From: Euryarchaeota archaeon UBA463
GTDB taxonomy: Archaea; Thermoplasmatota; Poseidoniia; Poseidoniales; Thalassarchaeaceae
DNA length: 64,000 bases
Assembly (NCBI GenBank): GCA_002501805.1
Contig: DAOI01000008.1
Location: forward strand, 1 to 64,000
Reading direction: 5' to 3'
Each line of letters opens with the position of its first letter. Position 1 is the first letter of the stretch. A program made the translations under genes and the position numbers. Positions 18,101 to 26,003 of the stretch are shown piece by piece. The notes beneath the pieces were generated by a model. It was not told where the DNA came from. It saw only the letters and a list, made by a program, of their open reading frames with translations, and searched no databases.

Positions 18101-19240
18101 TCATGGGTGGAACAAGAAGGCGGCCCCTAGTACCAGGTAAGTGCCTAGTAGCATAGCACCCTCAAGCCAATTTGATTTACCATCAGAGGCTATGATATTG
18201 ACAATCAGAACAGCGAGAAATGCAGACACCGTCTCAAGCATGCCGAACTCAAATGTCATGGGGACTCCCAGAATCCATGCCACTATGATCATGAGTGGCG
18301 CCACGAAAACCGCGATCTGTGTGGAGGAGCCCATGGAAATAGCGAATGAAAGGTCCATCTTGTCCTTGCCTGCAACCACTACGGCGGTGAAGTGCTCTGC
18401 CGCATTGCCAAATAGAGGCAGGAGGATTACTCCAATGAACAAGTGAGGCAGTCCCATATCATCAGCCGCATACTCTACAGAATGGACTAGGATCTCCGCC
18501 ATCCAAGATACCATTATCGTGGCTACAACTAGGAGTATTATTGCATCACGCTTGCTCATCTCTGGGGCCTCGTGATGGTGAGTTTCCGTAGCAAATAGGT
18601 CCACATGGGATCTGAATTGGAAGTACAGGAATAGTCCGTAAAGTGCCAATAGTACGATCGCTGCGACGTGGCTTAACTGCTCGACACCCTCGTCTCCATC
18701 AGCTCCTCCAACTGTTGAGTTGAACACTGCAGGAATAATCAGGACGATCATTGCCAGCAACATTAGGGAGCCGTTGGAGCTAACCTGGGAGTCGGAAAAC
18801 TTCTGCTCGGGGTAGTTTATGCCTCCCCACAGAAATGCCAGACCCATGACAAGCAGTAAATTCCCAAGAATACTGCCAATGAGACTGGCTTGGACTAGTC
18901 CGACCATGAGTTCTTCGGTTGCAAGTCCTTCGAGTGTTGAGGTGTCAGCTTGAGAAGCTGCATAGATTGCTAGTAAAGCAATAATCATCTCAGCCGCGTT
19001 TCCGAATGTGGCATTGAGCAATCCCCCTAGTGATTCTGATGTGTAGAGGGCGATCTCCTCCGTAGCCCTTCCCATCAGAAACGCGAGAGGCATGATTGCC
19101 ACCAATGAGGAGAAGAATGCAAGTGATTCATCTTCAGCGATGTAGGCGAAGTAGAAAGTGATTGGAATCGCCAGCAGTAGGACGTTTAGCTTACTATCTC
19201 GAGGATCCATAGCACGGACCCAGTTAATCTCGGATGACAT
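18101..19240 (-). CDS. Ca2+/H+ antiporter, CaCA superfamily
   Basis: Integral membrane cation exchanger. Both inverted alpha repeats are present: LNATFGNAAEMIIALLAIYA in the first half and PLFGNAAEHFTAVVVAGKDK in the second, with the essential acidic Glu in each GNAAE motif. About eleven hydrophobic segments flank a short His-rich cytoplasmic loop (THHHEAPEMSKRD) between the halves. This layout is that of Cax/ChaA calcium-proton exchangers. Calcium is inferred from the family. The gene stands alone between convergent and divergent neighbours. Confidence 0.9.
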   Translation of the reverse strand: MSSEINWVRAMDPRDSKLNVLLLAIPITFYFAYIAEDESLAFFSSLVAIMPLAFLMGRATEEIALYTSESLGGLLNATFGNAAEMIIALLAIYAASQADTSTLEGLATEELMVGLVQASLIGSILGNLLLVMGLAFLWGGINYPEQKFSDSQVSSNGSLMLLAMIVLIIPAVFNSTVGGADGDEGVEQLSHVAAIVLLALYGLFLYFQFRSHVDLFATETHHHEAPEMSKRDAIILLVVATIMVSWMAEILVHSVEYAADDMGLPHLFIGVILLPLFGNAAEHFTAVVVAGKDKMDLSFAISMGSSTQIAVFVAPLMIIVAWILGVPMTFEFGMLETVSAFLAVLIVNIIASDGKSNWLEGAMLLGTYLVLGAAFLFHP

Positions 19241-19326
19241 GTTCTTCGTATCATCGAGTGGCCCATATGAGGTGAATGTTGCGCCTTAGCAGGAGCTTTC
19301 ATTGCTTCTCGCTATAGTCGCAGTGC

Positions 19327-19869
19327 ATGCAAGGTGTGCGGAGACTGGCACTGACTGGAACTCCTGCAACAGGCAAGAGTAGTGTATGTGCACACCTCGA
19401 CAGGGGTGAATGTGAGATAGTCACAGTTGAGGAGCTTGCTGTAGAACACGAATGTATTGAAGACGTTGATATCAGTGATGGTGCTCGTCCAATCGACATC
19501 GAGATGCTCTCAGATATACTCGAAAAGATATGGATTGAGCCACCTCAAAAAATGACTTTTATTGACGGTCATCTTTCACACTTGCTACCAGTAGACGGTG
19601 TTGTAGTACTTCGTTGTAGGCCCGATGTACTTCGTAGTCGTATGAATGAACGTGGATATGATGATACTAAGTCTGAGTCAAATGTGGAGTGGGAATTAAT
19701 CGGGGGCCCATGGAATGAATATAACTCCGCAGTTCCATGGACTGAGTTTGATACCTCGAAGACCTCGGCTGAGTCAATTGTTAAACTGATACGAGCGTGG
19801 ATATCAGATGGCTTCAAGCCTAAGACCCCCGACACGGGAATAGACTGGATAGATGAGGAGGTCGCCTAA
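19327..19869 (+). CDS. AK6/Fap7-like adenylate kinase (NMP kinase)
   Basis: Small P-loop kinase. The N-terminus reads LALTGTPATGKSSVCAHL (Walker A). The region FIDGHLSHLLPVDGVVVLRC matches the AK6/Fap7 family's HL-D----l-----l-vLR pattern, followed by the lid-like RSRMNERGYDDTKSESNVEWE. Archaeal and eukaryal members phosphorylate AMP/dAMP and assist late maturation of the small ribosomal subunit. The final 30 residues are less conserved. The stop overlaps the start of the next gene by one base (TAATG), indicating translational coupling with the phosphatidyltransferase. Confidence 0.85.
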   Translation: MQGVRRLALTGTPATGKSSVCAHLDRGECEIVTVEELAVEHECIEDVDISDGARPIDIEMLSDILEKIWIEPPQKMTFIDGHLSHLLPVDGVVVLRCRPDVLRSRMNERGYDDTKSESNVEWELIGGPWNEYNSAVPWTEFDTSKTSAESIVKLIRAWISDGFKPKTPDTGIDWIDEEVA

Positions 19870-20543
19870 TGTTCGAAAAGATGAGGGAAAGATGGACTAA
19901 GGCGATACAGCCACTTGTTGTGAGAATGGGCAGTTTAGACCCTAGCGTGTTAACATGGACGAGTCTAGGGCTAGCTATCGCATCCTTCTATCTGCTTTCG
20001 CGGGCCGGGGATGACTCGTCCGGGGCCACATGGATTATCGGGGGAGTTCTTCTTATCCTAGTCGCGGGCATTCTAGACGCCCTGGATGGAGCCTTGGCGA
20101 GACATCAAGGAACAGATGGCGCGTATGGTGACTTCCTAGACCATACCATCGACAGAGTGGTGGATGTCGGATTACTGGTGGCCATAGGGATGAATTCCAA
20201 TTTTGTTGATGATTACAGCACTGGTCTACTAGCAGGACTGCTGACACTGTTCGGATCTTACATGGGCACTCAGGCACAGTCAGTAGGACTCGGTAGGATC
20301 TACGGAGGATTCTCTCGGGCTGATAGGATGGTTCTTACAATTCTCGGCTTACTTGTGGTCTCTTGGCAGGCCTATACAGGAACGGCTGGAATATCTGTAG
20401 ATTCATTGCACTGGGTAATGGAAGTATTCAATCTAGGAAATAGTGAGCTTAACGGTATGACATTCGCTCTGGCCATATCTGCATGGGGTGGTGTTTACAC
20501 GTTCTTGATTAGGTTCATCAAGACTCGTTCTCAGTTGCTCTGA
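19869..20543 (+). CDS. CDP-alcohol phosphatidyltransferase (archaeal phospholipid synthesis)
   Basis: Integral membrane enzyme that transfers a phosphatidyl-type group from a CDP-activated archaeol to an alcohol such as inositol phosphate, serine or glycerol phosphate. The diagnostic motif DALDGALARHQGTDGAYGDF continues with LDHTID and fits D-x2-D-G-x2-A-R-x8-G-x3-D-x3-D exactly. About six membrane segments follow the usual plan. The soluble N-terminus is short. Overlap with the upstream kinase gene and closeness to ftsZ suggest one transcript. The exact head group cannot be read from the sequence; archaetidylinositol phosphate synthase is the commonest archaeal option. Confidence 0.88.
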   Translation: MFEKMRERWTKAIQPLVVRMGSLDPSVLTWTSLGLAIASFYLLSRAGDDSSGATWIIGGVLLILVAGILDALDGALARHQGTDGAYGDFLDHTIDRVVDVGLLVAIGMNSNFVDDYSTGLLAGLLTLFGSYMGTQAQSVGLGRIYGGFSRADRMVLTILGLLVVSWQAYTGTAGISVDSLHWVMEVFNLGNSELNGMTFALAISAWGGVYTFLIRFIKTRSQLL

Positions 20544-20567
20544 CGGCAAATGTGTATGCCTGAGTAA

Positions 20568-21749
20568 ATGGTGACATACAGTGTATCATTTAGGGTAATG
20601 GTTATCCTCTGTAATACTCGCCTCGACTCCGTGAAGCATCTCATCAACAGAGTTCTGGAGCTTGATGAAGAGTCTGAATTGCCCACTGGACGAATAGATA
20701 CAGAGAGTGATCCGGAGCTACAGAACCTACTGATGTCTTTACAACCAAAGATCAGAGTATTCGGTTGTGGCGGGTGTGGTTCTAACACTGTGGCAAGACT
20801 AGAGCATGAGAATCTGTTCGATGATGACTATGTCAGAGGCATAGCCGTGAACACTGATGCACAGCACTTGTTGCGAGTTGCCGTTCAAAACAAGATACTG
20901 ATCGGGAGATCAGCGCGAGGCAGGGGCGCTGGAGGAGATCCCGAAAAAGGAGAGCAGGCCGCCTACGAGTCCGAGAGATCGTTGAAGGCAGAGATAGAAG
21001 CGTGTGATCTAGCTTTCATCACAGCCGGACTCGGAGGTGGCACTGGGACTGGCAGTGCTCACGTCGTAGCCAGACTGGCCCGAGCCGCTGGAGCCTTGAC
21101 GATTGCAGTGGTTAGCTATCCGTTCCTTTCCGAAGGAGCACTGAGGAGACAGAATGCCGAGTGGGGACTTGAGAGGCTCAGAGAGGTCTGTGACACCGTT
21201 GTAGTTCTTCCGAATGAGAGATTACTAGAGGTTGACGGCGTCAGAGAGTTACCACTAGACGCGGCATTCAGAGTAGCAGATGAGCTACTCATGCGTAGTA
21301 TCAAGGGAGTATCCGAGATGATTGCAAAGGAGGGGGTTGTCAATCTTGACTTCCAGGACCTCCGATCTGTTATGGAGAATGGCGGAGGAGTTGCGATGAT
21401 CGGTCTTGGAGAGGCCCGAGGAGAGGGAATGGCAGCGGCGGCTACTGAGGAGGCTTTGCAATCACCGCTACTGGATATTGATGTATCAGATGCGAGAGGT
21501 GCTTTGGTTAACGTTGTGGGAGGACCGAGTCTCTCACTAGGGGATGCCGAATCCTGTGCCAAGATAATTAGAGACAAAATCAATCCGTATGCAAGGATAA
21601 TTTGGGGAGCTACAACGGATCCGAATATGGGAGATGGAATTAGAGTACTGCTAGTTCTCACAGGAGTCAAGAGCGAGCAGATTCATGGTGCGGCATTGCA
21701 TACTCAGATGAGGAATCTGAGGAGCAGGACCGTGGAGTTCATTGGATAG
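20568..21749 (+). CDS. ftsZ: Cell division GTPase FtsZ
   Basis: Tubulin-family GTPase that forms the division ring. The nucleotide-binding start is FGCGGCGSNTVARL and the tubulin signature is GLGGGTGTGSAH. VVLPNERLLE follows, and the T7 synergy loop is NLDFQDLRSVMENGG. All key residues for GTP hydrolysis are present. About 60 residues precede the GTPase fold, as in archaeal FtsZ1, and translation could alternatively start at ATG 20598. The protein ends soon after the second domain (RSRTVEFIG), so a long C-terminal linker and tail peptide is not evident. The secE-spt5-ribosomal cluster begins about 80 bases downstream with its own TATA-like box. Confidence 0.95.
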   Translation: MVTYSVSFRVMVILCNTRLDSVKHLINRVLELDEESELPTGRIDTESDPELQNLLMSLQPKIRVFGCGGCGSNTVARLEHENLFDDDYVRGIAVNTDAQHLLRVAVQNKILIGRSARGRGAGGDPEKGEQAAYESERSLKAEIEACDLAFITAGLGGGTGTGSAHVVARLARAAGALTIAVVSYPFLSEGALRRQNAEWGLERLREVCDTVVVLPNERLLEVDGVRELPLDAAFRVADELLMRSIKGVSEMIAKEGVVNLDFQDLRSVMENGGGVAMIGLGEARGEGMAAAATEEALQSPLLDIDVSDARGALVNVVGGPSLSLGDAESCAKIIRDKINPYARIIWGATTDPNMGDGIRVLLVLTGVKSEQIHGAALHTQMRNLRSRTVEFIG

Positions 21750-21783
21750 TCCCTTCGGGCACTCGGACGAACTCATCCGCTGT

Positions 21784-21792
21784 GCTTAAATG
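21784..21792 (+). promoter_or_regulatory. Candidate TATA box for the secE-spt5-rpl operon
   Basis: GCTTAAATG lies about 40 bases before the secE ATG, with a 5-bp hairpin (21801-21814, CGGTC/GACCG) and a GAGGTTG ribosome-binding site between. Position and sequence fit an archaeal TATA element, with transcription starting near 21812. Confidence 0.4.
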
Positions 21793-21829
21793 AGGCTCGT
21801 CGGTCGGCAGACCGCTTTGAGGTTGAACC

Positions 21830-22093
21830 ATGGGTGTTGAAAGTTCCAATGTTGGTGTGGTAGAAGACACTGTACAGGGATGGCAGGATGGCATAGAAGG
21901 CAGGATCAAAGGCCTTCAAACTGGATCCTATGCCAGAATTTTGAAGATGGCCAGAAAGCCTTCGAAGCAAGAGTTCAGGCAGACAGTAATAGTTTGTGGA
22001 ATTGGAATGCTTGTACTCGGACTAATAGGATTCGTGATGCTTTGGGGTATGGACACTTTGTTGCCCGACTTCTTCAGCTGGTTAACTAACTAA
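21830..22093 (+). CDS. secE: Protein translocase subunit SecE / Sec61 gamma
   Basis: Small single-pass membrane subunit of the SecYEG channel. The amphipathic helix RILKMARKPSKQEFRQTVIV is followed by one transmembrane segment (GIGMLVLGLIGFVMLWGM), as in Sec61-gamma. About 30 extra residues precede the conserved part (MGVESSNVGVVEDTVQGWQD). Its place directly upstream of spt5 and the stalk proteins is the conserved archaeal order. The ATG at 21830 has a GAGGTTG site upstream. Confidence 0.9.
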   Translation: MGVESSNVGVVEDTVQGWQDGIEGRIKGLQTGSYARILKMARKPSKQEFRQTVIVCGIGMLVLGLIGFVMLWGMDTLLPDFFSWLTN

Positions 22094-22106
22094 GGAGGGA
22101 TGAGAT

Positions 22107-23006
22107 TTGTCAGATGCTTTTGTTGCCTATATCCGCCATGCAGAGAAAGTTCTACTGATGCAACGAGCTGACGAAGTCTCAGACTTCGCTGGAGCATGGG
22201 ATGGTGTATACGGCGTCGGGGATTCCAACGACTTAGACGTTGTTGCCGCCAGAATCGAGGAAACTACTGGAATTGCCGCGGAGAGTCTGACGTTCGTTAG
22301 GGCCGGAGACGCCAGGGGACTAGAATTCGGAAACCGTCTGAACGATGTCACCCCTCTTCTATTCCTCAGCGACACGGAAGAGGTTAGTTCCAGAGGACTG
22401 TACAAGAATCACAGCTGGGTCGATCCGGGTTACATCAACTGGGTAGAGCCGGATGACTCATCTGAAAGCAGGTCATCGAGATATATGGTACCCCAACTAG
22501 GGAACATGTACGGTGACGTCGCATCGTTCCTCTACATCCTCAAGACTAGTATGGGCCAAGAACAGAATGTAGCAAGAGAAATCAGAGCTAGACTTTCTGG
22601 AACCGGTTCCCTACAAGACATACAAGACAAAATCTTCGGAGTGCTAAGCCCTAGCTATCTGAAGGGGTTCATTTTTGTTGAAGCTACAGCTATCCATCAT
22701 GTTGAGAAGCTGATAGGAAGAGTTGGAGTCTCAGCTACCCCGATGAAGAACTGTCGAAAGGTTCTGGATGGAGAGTCCCCTTTAATGGACATACTACCAT
22801 ACCTAGAGCCAAAGGCGGCAACCTCGGGAATAGAAGAAGGAAACATAGTTGAAATCCGTGGCGGCGCCTTCAAGGGTGCCGCGGCTCGTGTGATTGGAGT
22901 AAGTGAGTCAAAGGAAGAAGTCACCGTGGAATTATTCGAAGCGGCCGTACCTGTGGCGCTTAACATCAGAGCAGATCAAGTAAGAGTGACACAGAGAATG
23001 GAGTGA
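22107..23006 (+). CDS. spt5: Transcription elongation factor Spt5 with N-terminal Nudix-like domain
   Basis: The C-terminal half is archaeal Spt5/NusG: an NGN domain (about 140-235, FLYILKTSMGQEQNVAREI and LKGFIFVEA) and a KOW domain (about 242-296, IEEGNIVEIRGGAFKGAAAR). It acts with RNA polymerase as a processivity factor. The first 130 residues are not part of normal Spt5. They follow the Nudix hydrolase pattern (AYIRHAEKVLLMQR, then FAGAWDGVYGVGD, AARIEETTGI and YKNHSWVDPGYINWVEP). The Nudix box is degenerate: the RE of REUxEExGU reads AR and one metal-binding Glu reads Thr, so hydrolysis is doubtful. Translation starts at TTG 22107 behind GGAGGG. The ATG at 22099 is out of frame. Confidence 0.88.
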   Translation: MSDAFVAYIRHAEKVLLMQRADEVSDFAGAWDGVYGVGDSNDLDVVAARIEETTGIAAESLTFVRAGDARGLEFGNRLNDVTPLLFLSDTEEVSSRGLYKNHSWVDPGYINWVEPDDSSESRSSRYMVPQLGNMYGDVASFLYILKTSMGQEQNVAREIRARLSGTGSLQDIQDKIFGVLSPSYLKGFIFVEATAIHHVEKLIGRVGVSATPMKNCRKVLDGESPLMDILPYLEPKAATSGIEEGNIVEIRGGAFKGAAARVIGVSESKEEVTVELFEAAVPVALNIRADQVRVTQRME

Positions 23007-23085
23007 GGTTTGGAGGAAACATCGATTTGCATCACTCTCAAATAGGGAAAGCAGGTCGGCGAGGCACTCAGTAGGGGGATTTAGT

Positions 23086-23364
23086 ATGTCAGCACGTAAT
23101 GAGACTCCTCACAAGATCATCCAATCACTTGGTAAGAAAAAGTGCAATGGGTCATGGGAAGAAGCTACTGAGAACCTCACCATGGAACAGGTGAAGAAGC
23201 TGGCTGAAGACCAGAAGGACAGGTTGACCGGTGCAACGCTTTACGCAAGATGTAGAGAGGTTATGGGAACCTGTGTTTCAATGCGAGTTAATGTTGAAGG
23301 GATGTCTCCTAAGGACGCTCTTAGTGCTATGAGCAAGGGGGATTTTGCCGAGCATTTCGCTTGA
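23086..23364 (+). CDS. rpl11: Ribosomal protein uL11 reduced to its C-terminal domain
   Basis: Only 92 residues. NLTMEQVKKLAEDQKDRLTG, MGTCVSMRVNVEGMSPKDAL and the final acidic/aromatic end match the C-terminal rRNA-binding domain of archaeal uL11 (typically NLT-EQV-KIAK and EV-GTC-SMGVTVEG). The start TPHKIIQSLGKKKCNGSW aligns with the interdomain linker. The roughly 70-residue N-terminal domain (GPPLGPALGPLGVN) is absent. Only 79 bases separate this ATG from the spt5 stop, and they do not encode it. The gene stands exactly where rpl11 belongs, between spt5 and rpl1. The C-terminal domain should still bind the GTPase-associated centre of 23S rRNA. Confidence 0.82.
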   Translation: MSARNETPHKIIQSLGKKKCNGSWEEATENLTMEQVKKLAEDQKDRLTGATLYARCREVMGTCVSMRVNVEGMSPKDALSAMSKGDFAEHFA

Positions 23365-23418
23365 CAAACACGAGTTGCGGGAGAGGTTTTTCCTCGTTGA
23401 CCGCGGAGGTGGCTTAGA

Positions 23419-24063
23419 ATGAAGGAAAATATACAGACTGCTATTCAACAAGCCCTAGAGGGATCTCCCGAGCGAAAGTTCGTAGAGTCAATAGAAATTT
23501 CATTCACACTCAAGGATGTTGATCTGAAGAATCCAGCAAACAGAATCCAAGAGGAAGTAAGACTCCCATCCGGCAGAGGTAAGCCTGTCAGGATTGCAAT
23601 GTTCGCTGGTGGAGAGATGTCTGCGAAGGCAAGAGCCGCAGGATTGGATGTCATAGATCCCATGACGATTGAGGACATAGGAGGAAACCGTCAGCAGGCT
23701 AGAAAAATGGCGAATAAGTACGACTTTTTCCTATCAGAGATACCTCATATGGGTACTGTTGGTAGGTTTCTTGGGGTTGTTCTAGGACCTAGGGGGAAGA
23801 TGCCAAGGCCTGTACCACCAAATGTCGATCCTGCAATGATTGCGAATGGACTGAAGGATACTGCGGTTGTCAGATCTAGAGATAAAATCACATTCCATGC
23901 AGCACTTGGTTCCAGAGAGCAAGGCATTGATGATTTGACTCTTAATGCAATGGCAATTTGGAATAGGGTCATGAGCAGACTTGAGAGAGGTACAGGAAAC
24001 ATCAGATCTTGCTATGTCAAGACATCCATGGGACCATCATGCAAGGTCGAGGTGATTGCTTGA
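23419..24063 (+). CDS. rpl1: 50S ribosomal protein L1 (uL1)
   Basis: Large-subunit L1-stalk protein, 214 residues. Family marks: FTLKDVDLKNPANRIQEEVR (with the LKN-P segment), LGVVLGPRGKMPRPVP (the conserved GP-GKMP loop) and the C-terminal SMGPSCKVEV. It is preceded by a GGAGGTGG ribosome-binding site. In methanogens L1 also represses its own operon by binding mRNA. A short GAGG/CCTC hairpin occurs in the leader (23383-23395), but I cannot show that it is an L1 site. Its stop overlaps the probable TTG start of rpl10. Confidence 0.96.
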   Translation: MKENIQTAIQQALEGSPERKFVESIEISFTLKDVDLKNPANRIQEEVRLPSGRGKPVRIAMFAGGEMSAKARAAGLDVIDPMTIEDIGGNRQQARKMANKYDFFLSEIPHMGTVGRFLGVVLGPRGKMPRPVPPNVDPAMIANGLKDTAVVRSRDKITFHAALGSREQGIDDLTLNAMAIWNRVMSRLERGTGNIRSCYVKTSMGPSCKVEVIA

Positions 24064-25079
24064 TTCCCAAAGTAGCTGGTTGGAAGCCTGACCGTGTTGG
24101 TGAGCTGAAGGACATAGTTGGGAAAGAAGGTATTGTCGGCGTGGTGGATATCTCCGGAGTCCCGGCAAAGAATATGCTGGACATGAGAAGCTCTCTACGT
24201 GGAATGCTGACGATGACCATGGCCAAGAAGAGCCTAATTAGGTTGGCTTGGAAAGAGGCTGGCCTATCTGAAGAGAATCTTGAGAAGTTGCTTGAAGGAG
24301 CAATACAGCCATGTGTCGTACATACTGACTCACTCAACTGCTACGAATTATTCGATGAACTAGAGAAGACGAGGCAAGGTAGAGCGGCCAAGGAAGGAGA
24401 GATTGCTCCTGAGGATATAATCGTCGAAGAGGGGCCAACTGAGTTTGGTCCTGGACCTATAGTCGGTGAGTTCAATGCTGTTGGAATCCCAGCAAAGATA
24501 GACAAGGGTGCTGTTGCCATTCAGAAAACCGTCACTGTTGTGAACAAGGGAGACCCAATAGAGGGGGAGCTCGGTTTGATGCTTTCCAAACTGGGAATCA
24601 ACCCAATAGAAATTGGCCTCATACTGATGGGGGTAATAGATGATGGGCAGGTTCTTTCCTCGTCCGAGCTTGATCTTGATACTGATGGGCTCAGAAATGA
24701 CATCATACAGGCCACTTCAGGCGCATTCAACCTGGCATGCAATGTTCAGTGGTTCTCCAGTGTTACAATGCCCACACTATTATCCAAGGCGAGTAGCGAG
24801 GCTCTGTCCGTTGCCTTGGAGGCTGGAGTCGTCAATGAGAAGACGGCTTCCGTCATAATTTCCCGTGCCAATGCGCACGCTATGGCTATAGCTAGCCGAT
24901 TAGATTCCACGGCTCTTGACGAAGAGCTTGTTGCCGCACTGGGTGCGGTGGCGGTCTCGTCCAGTGCTGGTGCCGCAGCCTCAGAAGCGGCAGAGGATAC
25001 AGCAAGTGAAGCTGTTTCCGAGGAAGAGGAGGAAGAGGAGGAAGCTGGGTTCGGTGGACTTGGTGACCTCTTCGGATGA
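24060..25079 (+). CDS. rpl10: 50S ribosomal protein L10 (uL10/P0)
   Basis: Base of the ribosomal stalk that carries uL12 dimers. The conserved N-terminus [30 protein letters not shown] and MRSSLRG identify archaeal uL10. Helices for stalk dimers follow at about 240-320, and the tail is acidic (a run of Glu, then [11 protein letters not shown]). The start is assigned to TTG at 24060 (MIPKVAG): it overlaps the rpl1 stop (TTGA), GAGGTGA lies six bases upstream, and homology begins there. An extension from 24009 or 24039 would run inside rpl1. The tail matches that of uL12 and is the factor-binding peptide. Confidence 0.95.
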   Translation: MIPKVAGWKPDRVGELKDIVGKEGIVGVVDISGVPAKNMLDMRSSLRGMLTMTMAKKSLIRLAWKEAGLSEENLEKLLEGAIQPCVVHTDSLNCYELFDELEKTRQGRAAKEGEIAPEDIIVEEGPTEFGPGPIVGEFNAVGIPAKIDKGAVAIQKTVTVVNKGDPIEGELGLMLSKLGINPIEIGLILMGVIDDGQVLSSSELDLDTDGLRNDIIQATSGAFNLACNVQWFSSVTMPTLLSKASSEALSVALEAGVVNEKTASVIISRANAHAMAIASRLDSTALDEELVAALGAVAVSSSAGAAASEAAEDTASEAVSEEEEEEEEAGFGGLGDLFG

Positions 25080-25095
25080 AAAAGAAGGTGAAAAA

Positions 25096-25404
25096 ATGGA
25101 ATATGTATACGCTGCAATGCTACTGCACTCGGCCGAGAAAGAGATTGACGAGAATGGCGTTAGCGCTGTGCTAACCGCTGCCGGAGTGGATGCTGACGGC
25201 GCCCGTGTTAAGGCACTGGTCGCTTCGTTGGGATCCGTAGATATCGGAGAAGCTATGGCTACTGCCATAGCTGCACCCGTTGCTTCGGGCGCCGCACCTG
25301 CTGCCGCTGGAGGAGCTGCTGAAGCTCCTGCTGAGGCCGCAGTTGAAGAGGAGCCTGAGGAAGACGATGGTGGCTTCGAAGGTCTCGGCTCGTTGTTCGG
25401 ATAA
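25096..25404 (+). CDS. rpl12: 50S ribosomal protein L12 (P1-like stalk protein)
   Basis: Archaeal P1/L12, 102 residues. The N-terminal dimerisation domain is [19 protein letters not shown], with [20 protein letters not shown] next. An Ala-rich hinge follows ([20 protein letters not shown]), then an acidic end and the factor-binding tail [11 protein letters not shown]. The ATG at 25096 is chosen; the longer frame upstream lies in the rpl10 tail and is non-homologous. It is the last gene of the stalk cluster. Downstream, GCTAT-GGGCG-ATAGC (25436-25450) is a small hairpin that might aid 3'-end formation, but it has no clear U-tract. Confidence 0.95.
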   Translation: MEYVYAAMLLHSAEKEIDENGVSAVLTAAGVDADGARVKALVASLGSVDIGEAMATAIAAPVASGAAPAAAGGAAEAPAEAAVEEEPEEDDGGFEGLGSLFG

Positions 25405-25466
25405 GCAGTATTGAATTGAACTGAATCGCGAAGGCGCTATGGGCGATAGCCTGTCAGCGACTACAT

Positions 25467-25910
25467 ATGCATTCTACCCGAGTACTGGAGATTCCAGTTT
25501 CCATCACCGCTACAGATGCAGTAAGGTACTTCAGAATCGCATGTGAGAATCGAGGATGGGCCGGTTCCAGGCTCGAAGAGTCGAAAGTTGTTCACCGATG
25601 GGCCATAATTATGCCAATAACCAATTCTGCAAGAGTTCTAGGAATGGAAATTGAGGAAGGTATTGCTGAAGGCCTCTCTCTGAGAGCGTGGAGCTATACT
25701 CCCGGTTCAGCCGGAATAGTCACAATTGTTTCTTTTGAGATTCCCGAATCGATAGACGGAGAGGTGTGGCTTTCCTTCCTTCGTGACTGGACTGATTCAT
25801 TACCTAGATGCCCATGGAAATGGAGTTTCTGGGAGAGATCAATGATTGGATACTTCATTCCCGAATTCAGGAAATCAAAGAGAGTTTTCTCTTCTGAAGG
25901 TTTATTCTAA
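25467..25910 (+). CDS. Hypothetical protein downstream of the stalk operon
   Basis: 147 residues, soluble, no signal peptide, not recognised. The pattern is alternating strands and helices with several Trp residues (HRWAIIMP, WSYTPGSAG, WLSFLRDWTDSLPRCPWKW). IPVSITATDAVRYFRIACEN at the start resembles an alpha+beta sandwich such as the START or polyketide-cyclase type, but this is only an impression of fold. The gene starts about 60 bases after rpl12 on the same strand and may be co-transcribed. Intact codon structure and normal composition argue that it is a real gene. Confidence 0.55.
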   Translation: MHSTRVLEIPVSITATDAVRYFRIACENRGWAGSRLEESKVVHRWAIIMPITNSARVLGMEIEEGIAEGLSLRAWSYTPGSAGIVTIVSFEIPESIDGEVWLSFLRDWTDSLPRCPWKWSFWERSMIGYFIPEFRKSKRVFSSEGLF

Positions 25911-26003
25911 ACCGAATAGATGATTAAAACTGAAATTGGCTGTTTGTAAGGGCTATCGGAGAGAGGATTTGAAAGAGATGCCAATTTTGCAGGGTTGATT
26001 CAG

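Noticed and set aside
23007..23085. Frameshift or hidden N-terminal domain of uL11
   Set aside because: The 79 bases between spt5 and the ATG are too short for about 70 residues, and spt5 coding fills the region before; no uL11 N-terminal motif appears in any frame there.
24916..25095. 60-codon N-terminal extension of rpl12
   Set aside because: It overlaps the rpl10 tail in another frame, is basic and unlike any P1 protein; the ATG at 25096 gives a normal-length protein.
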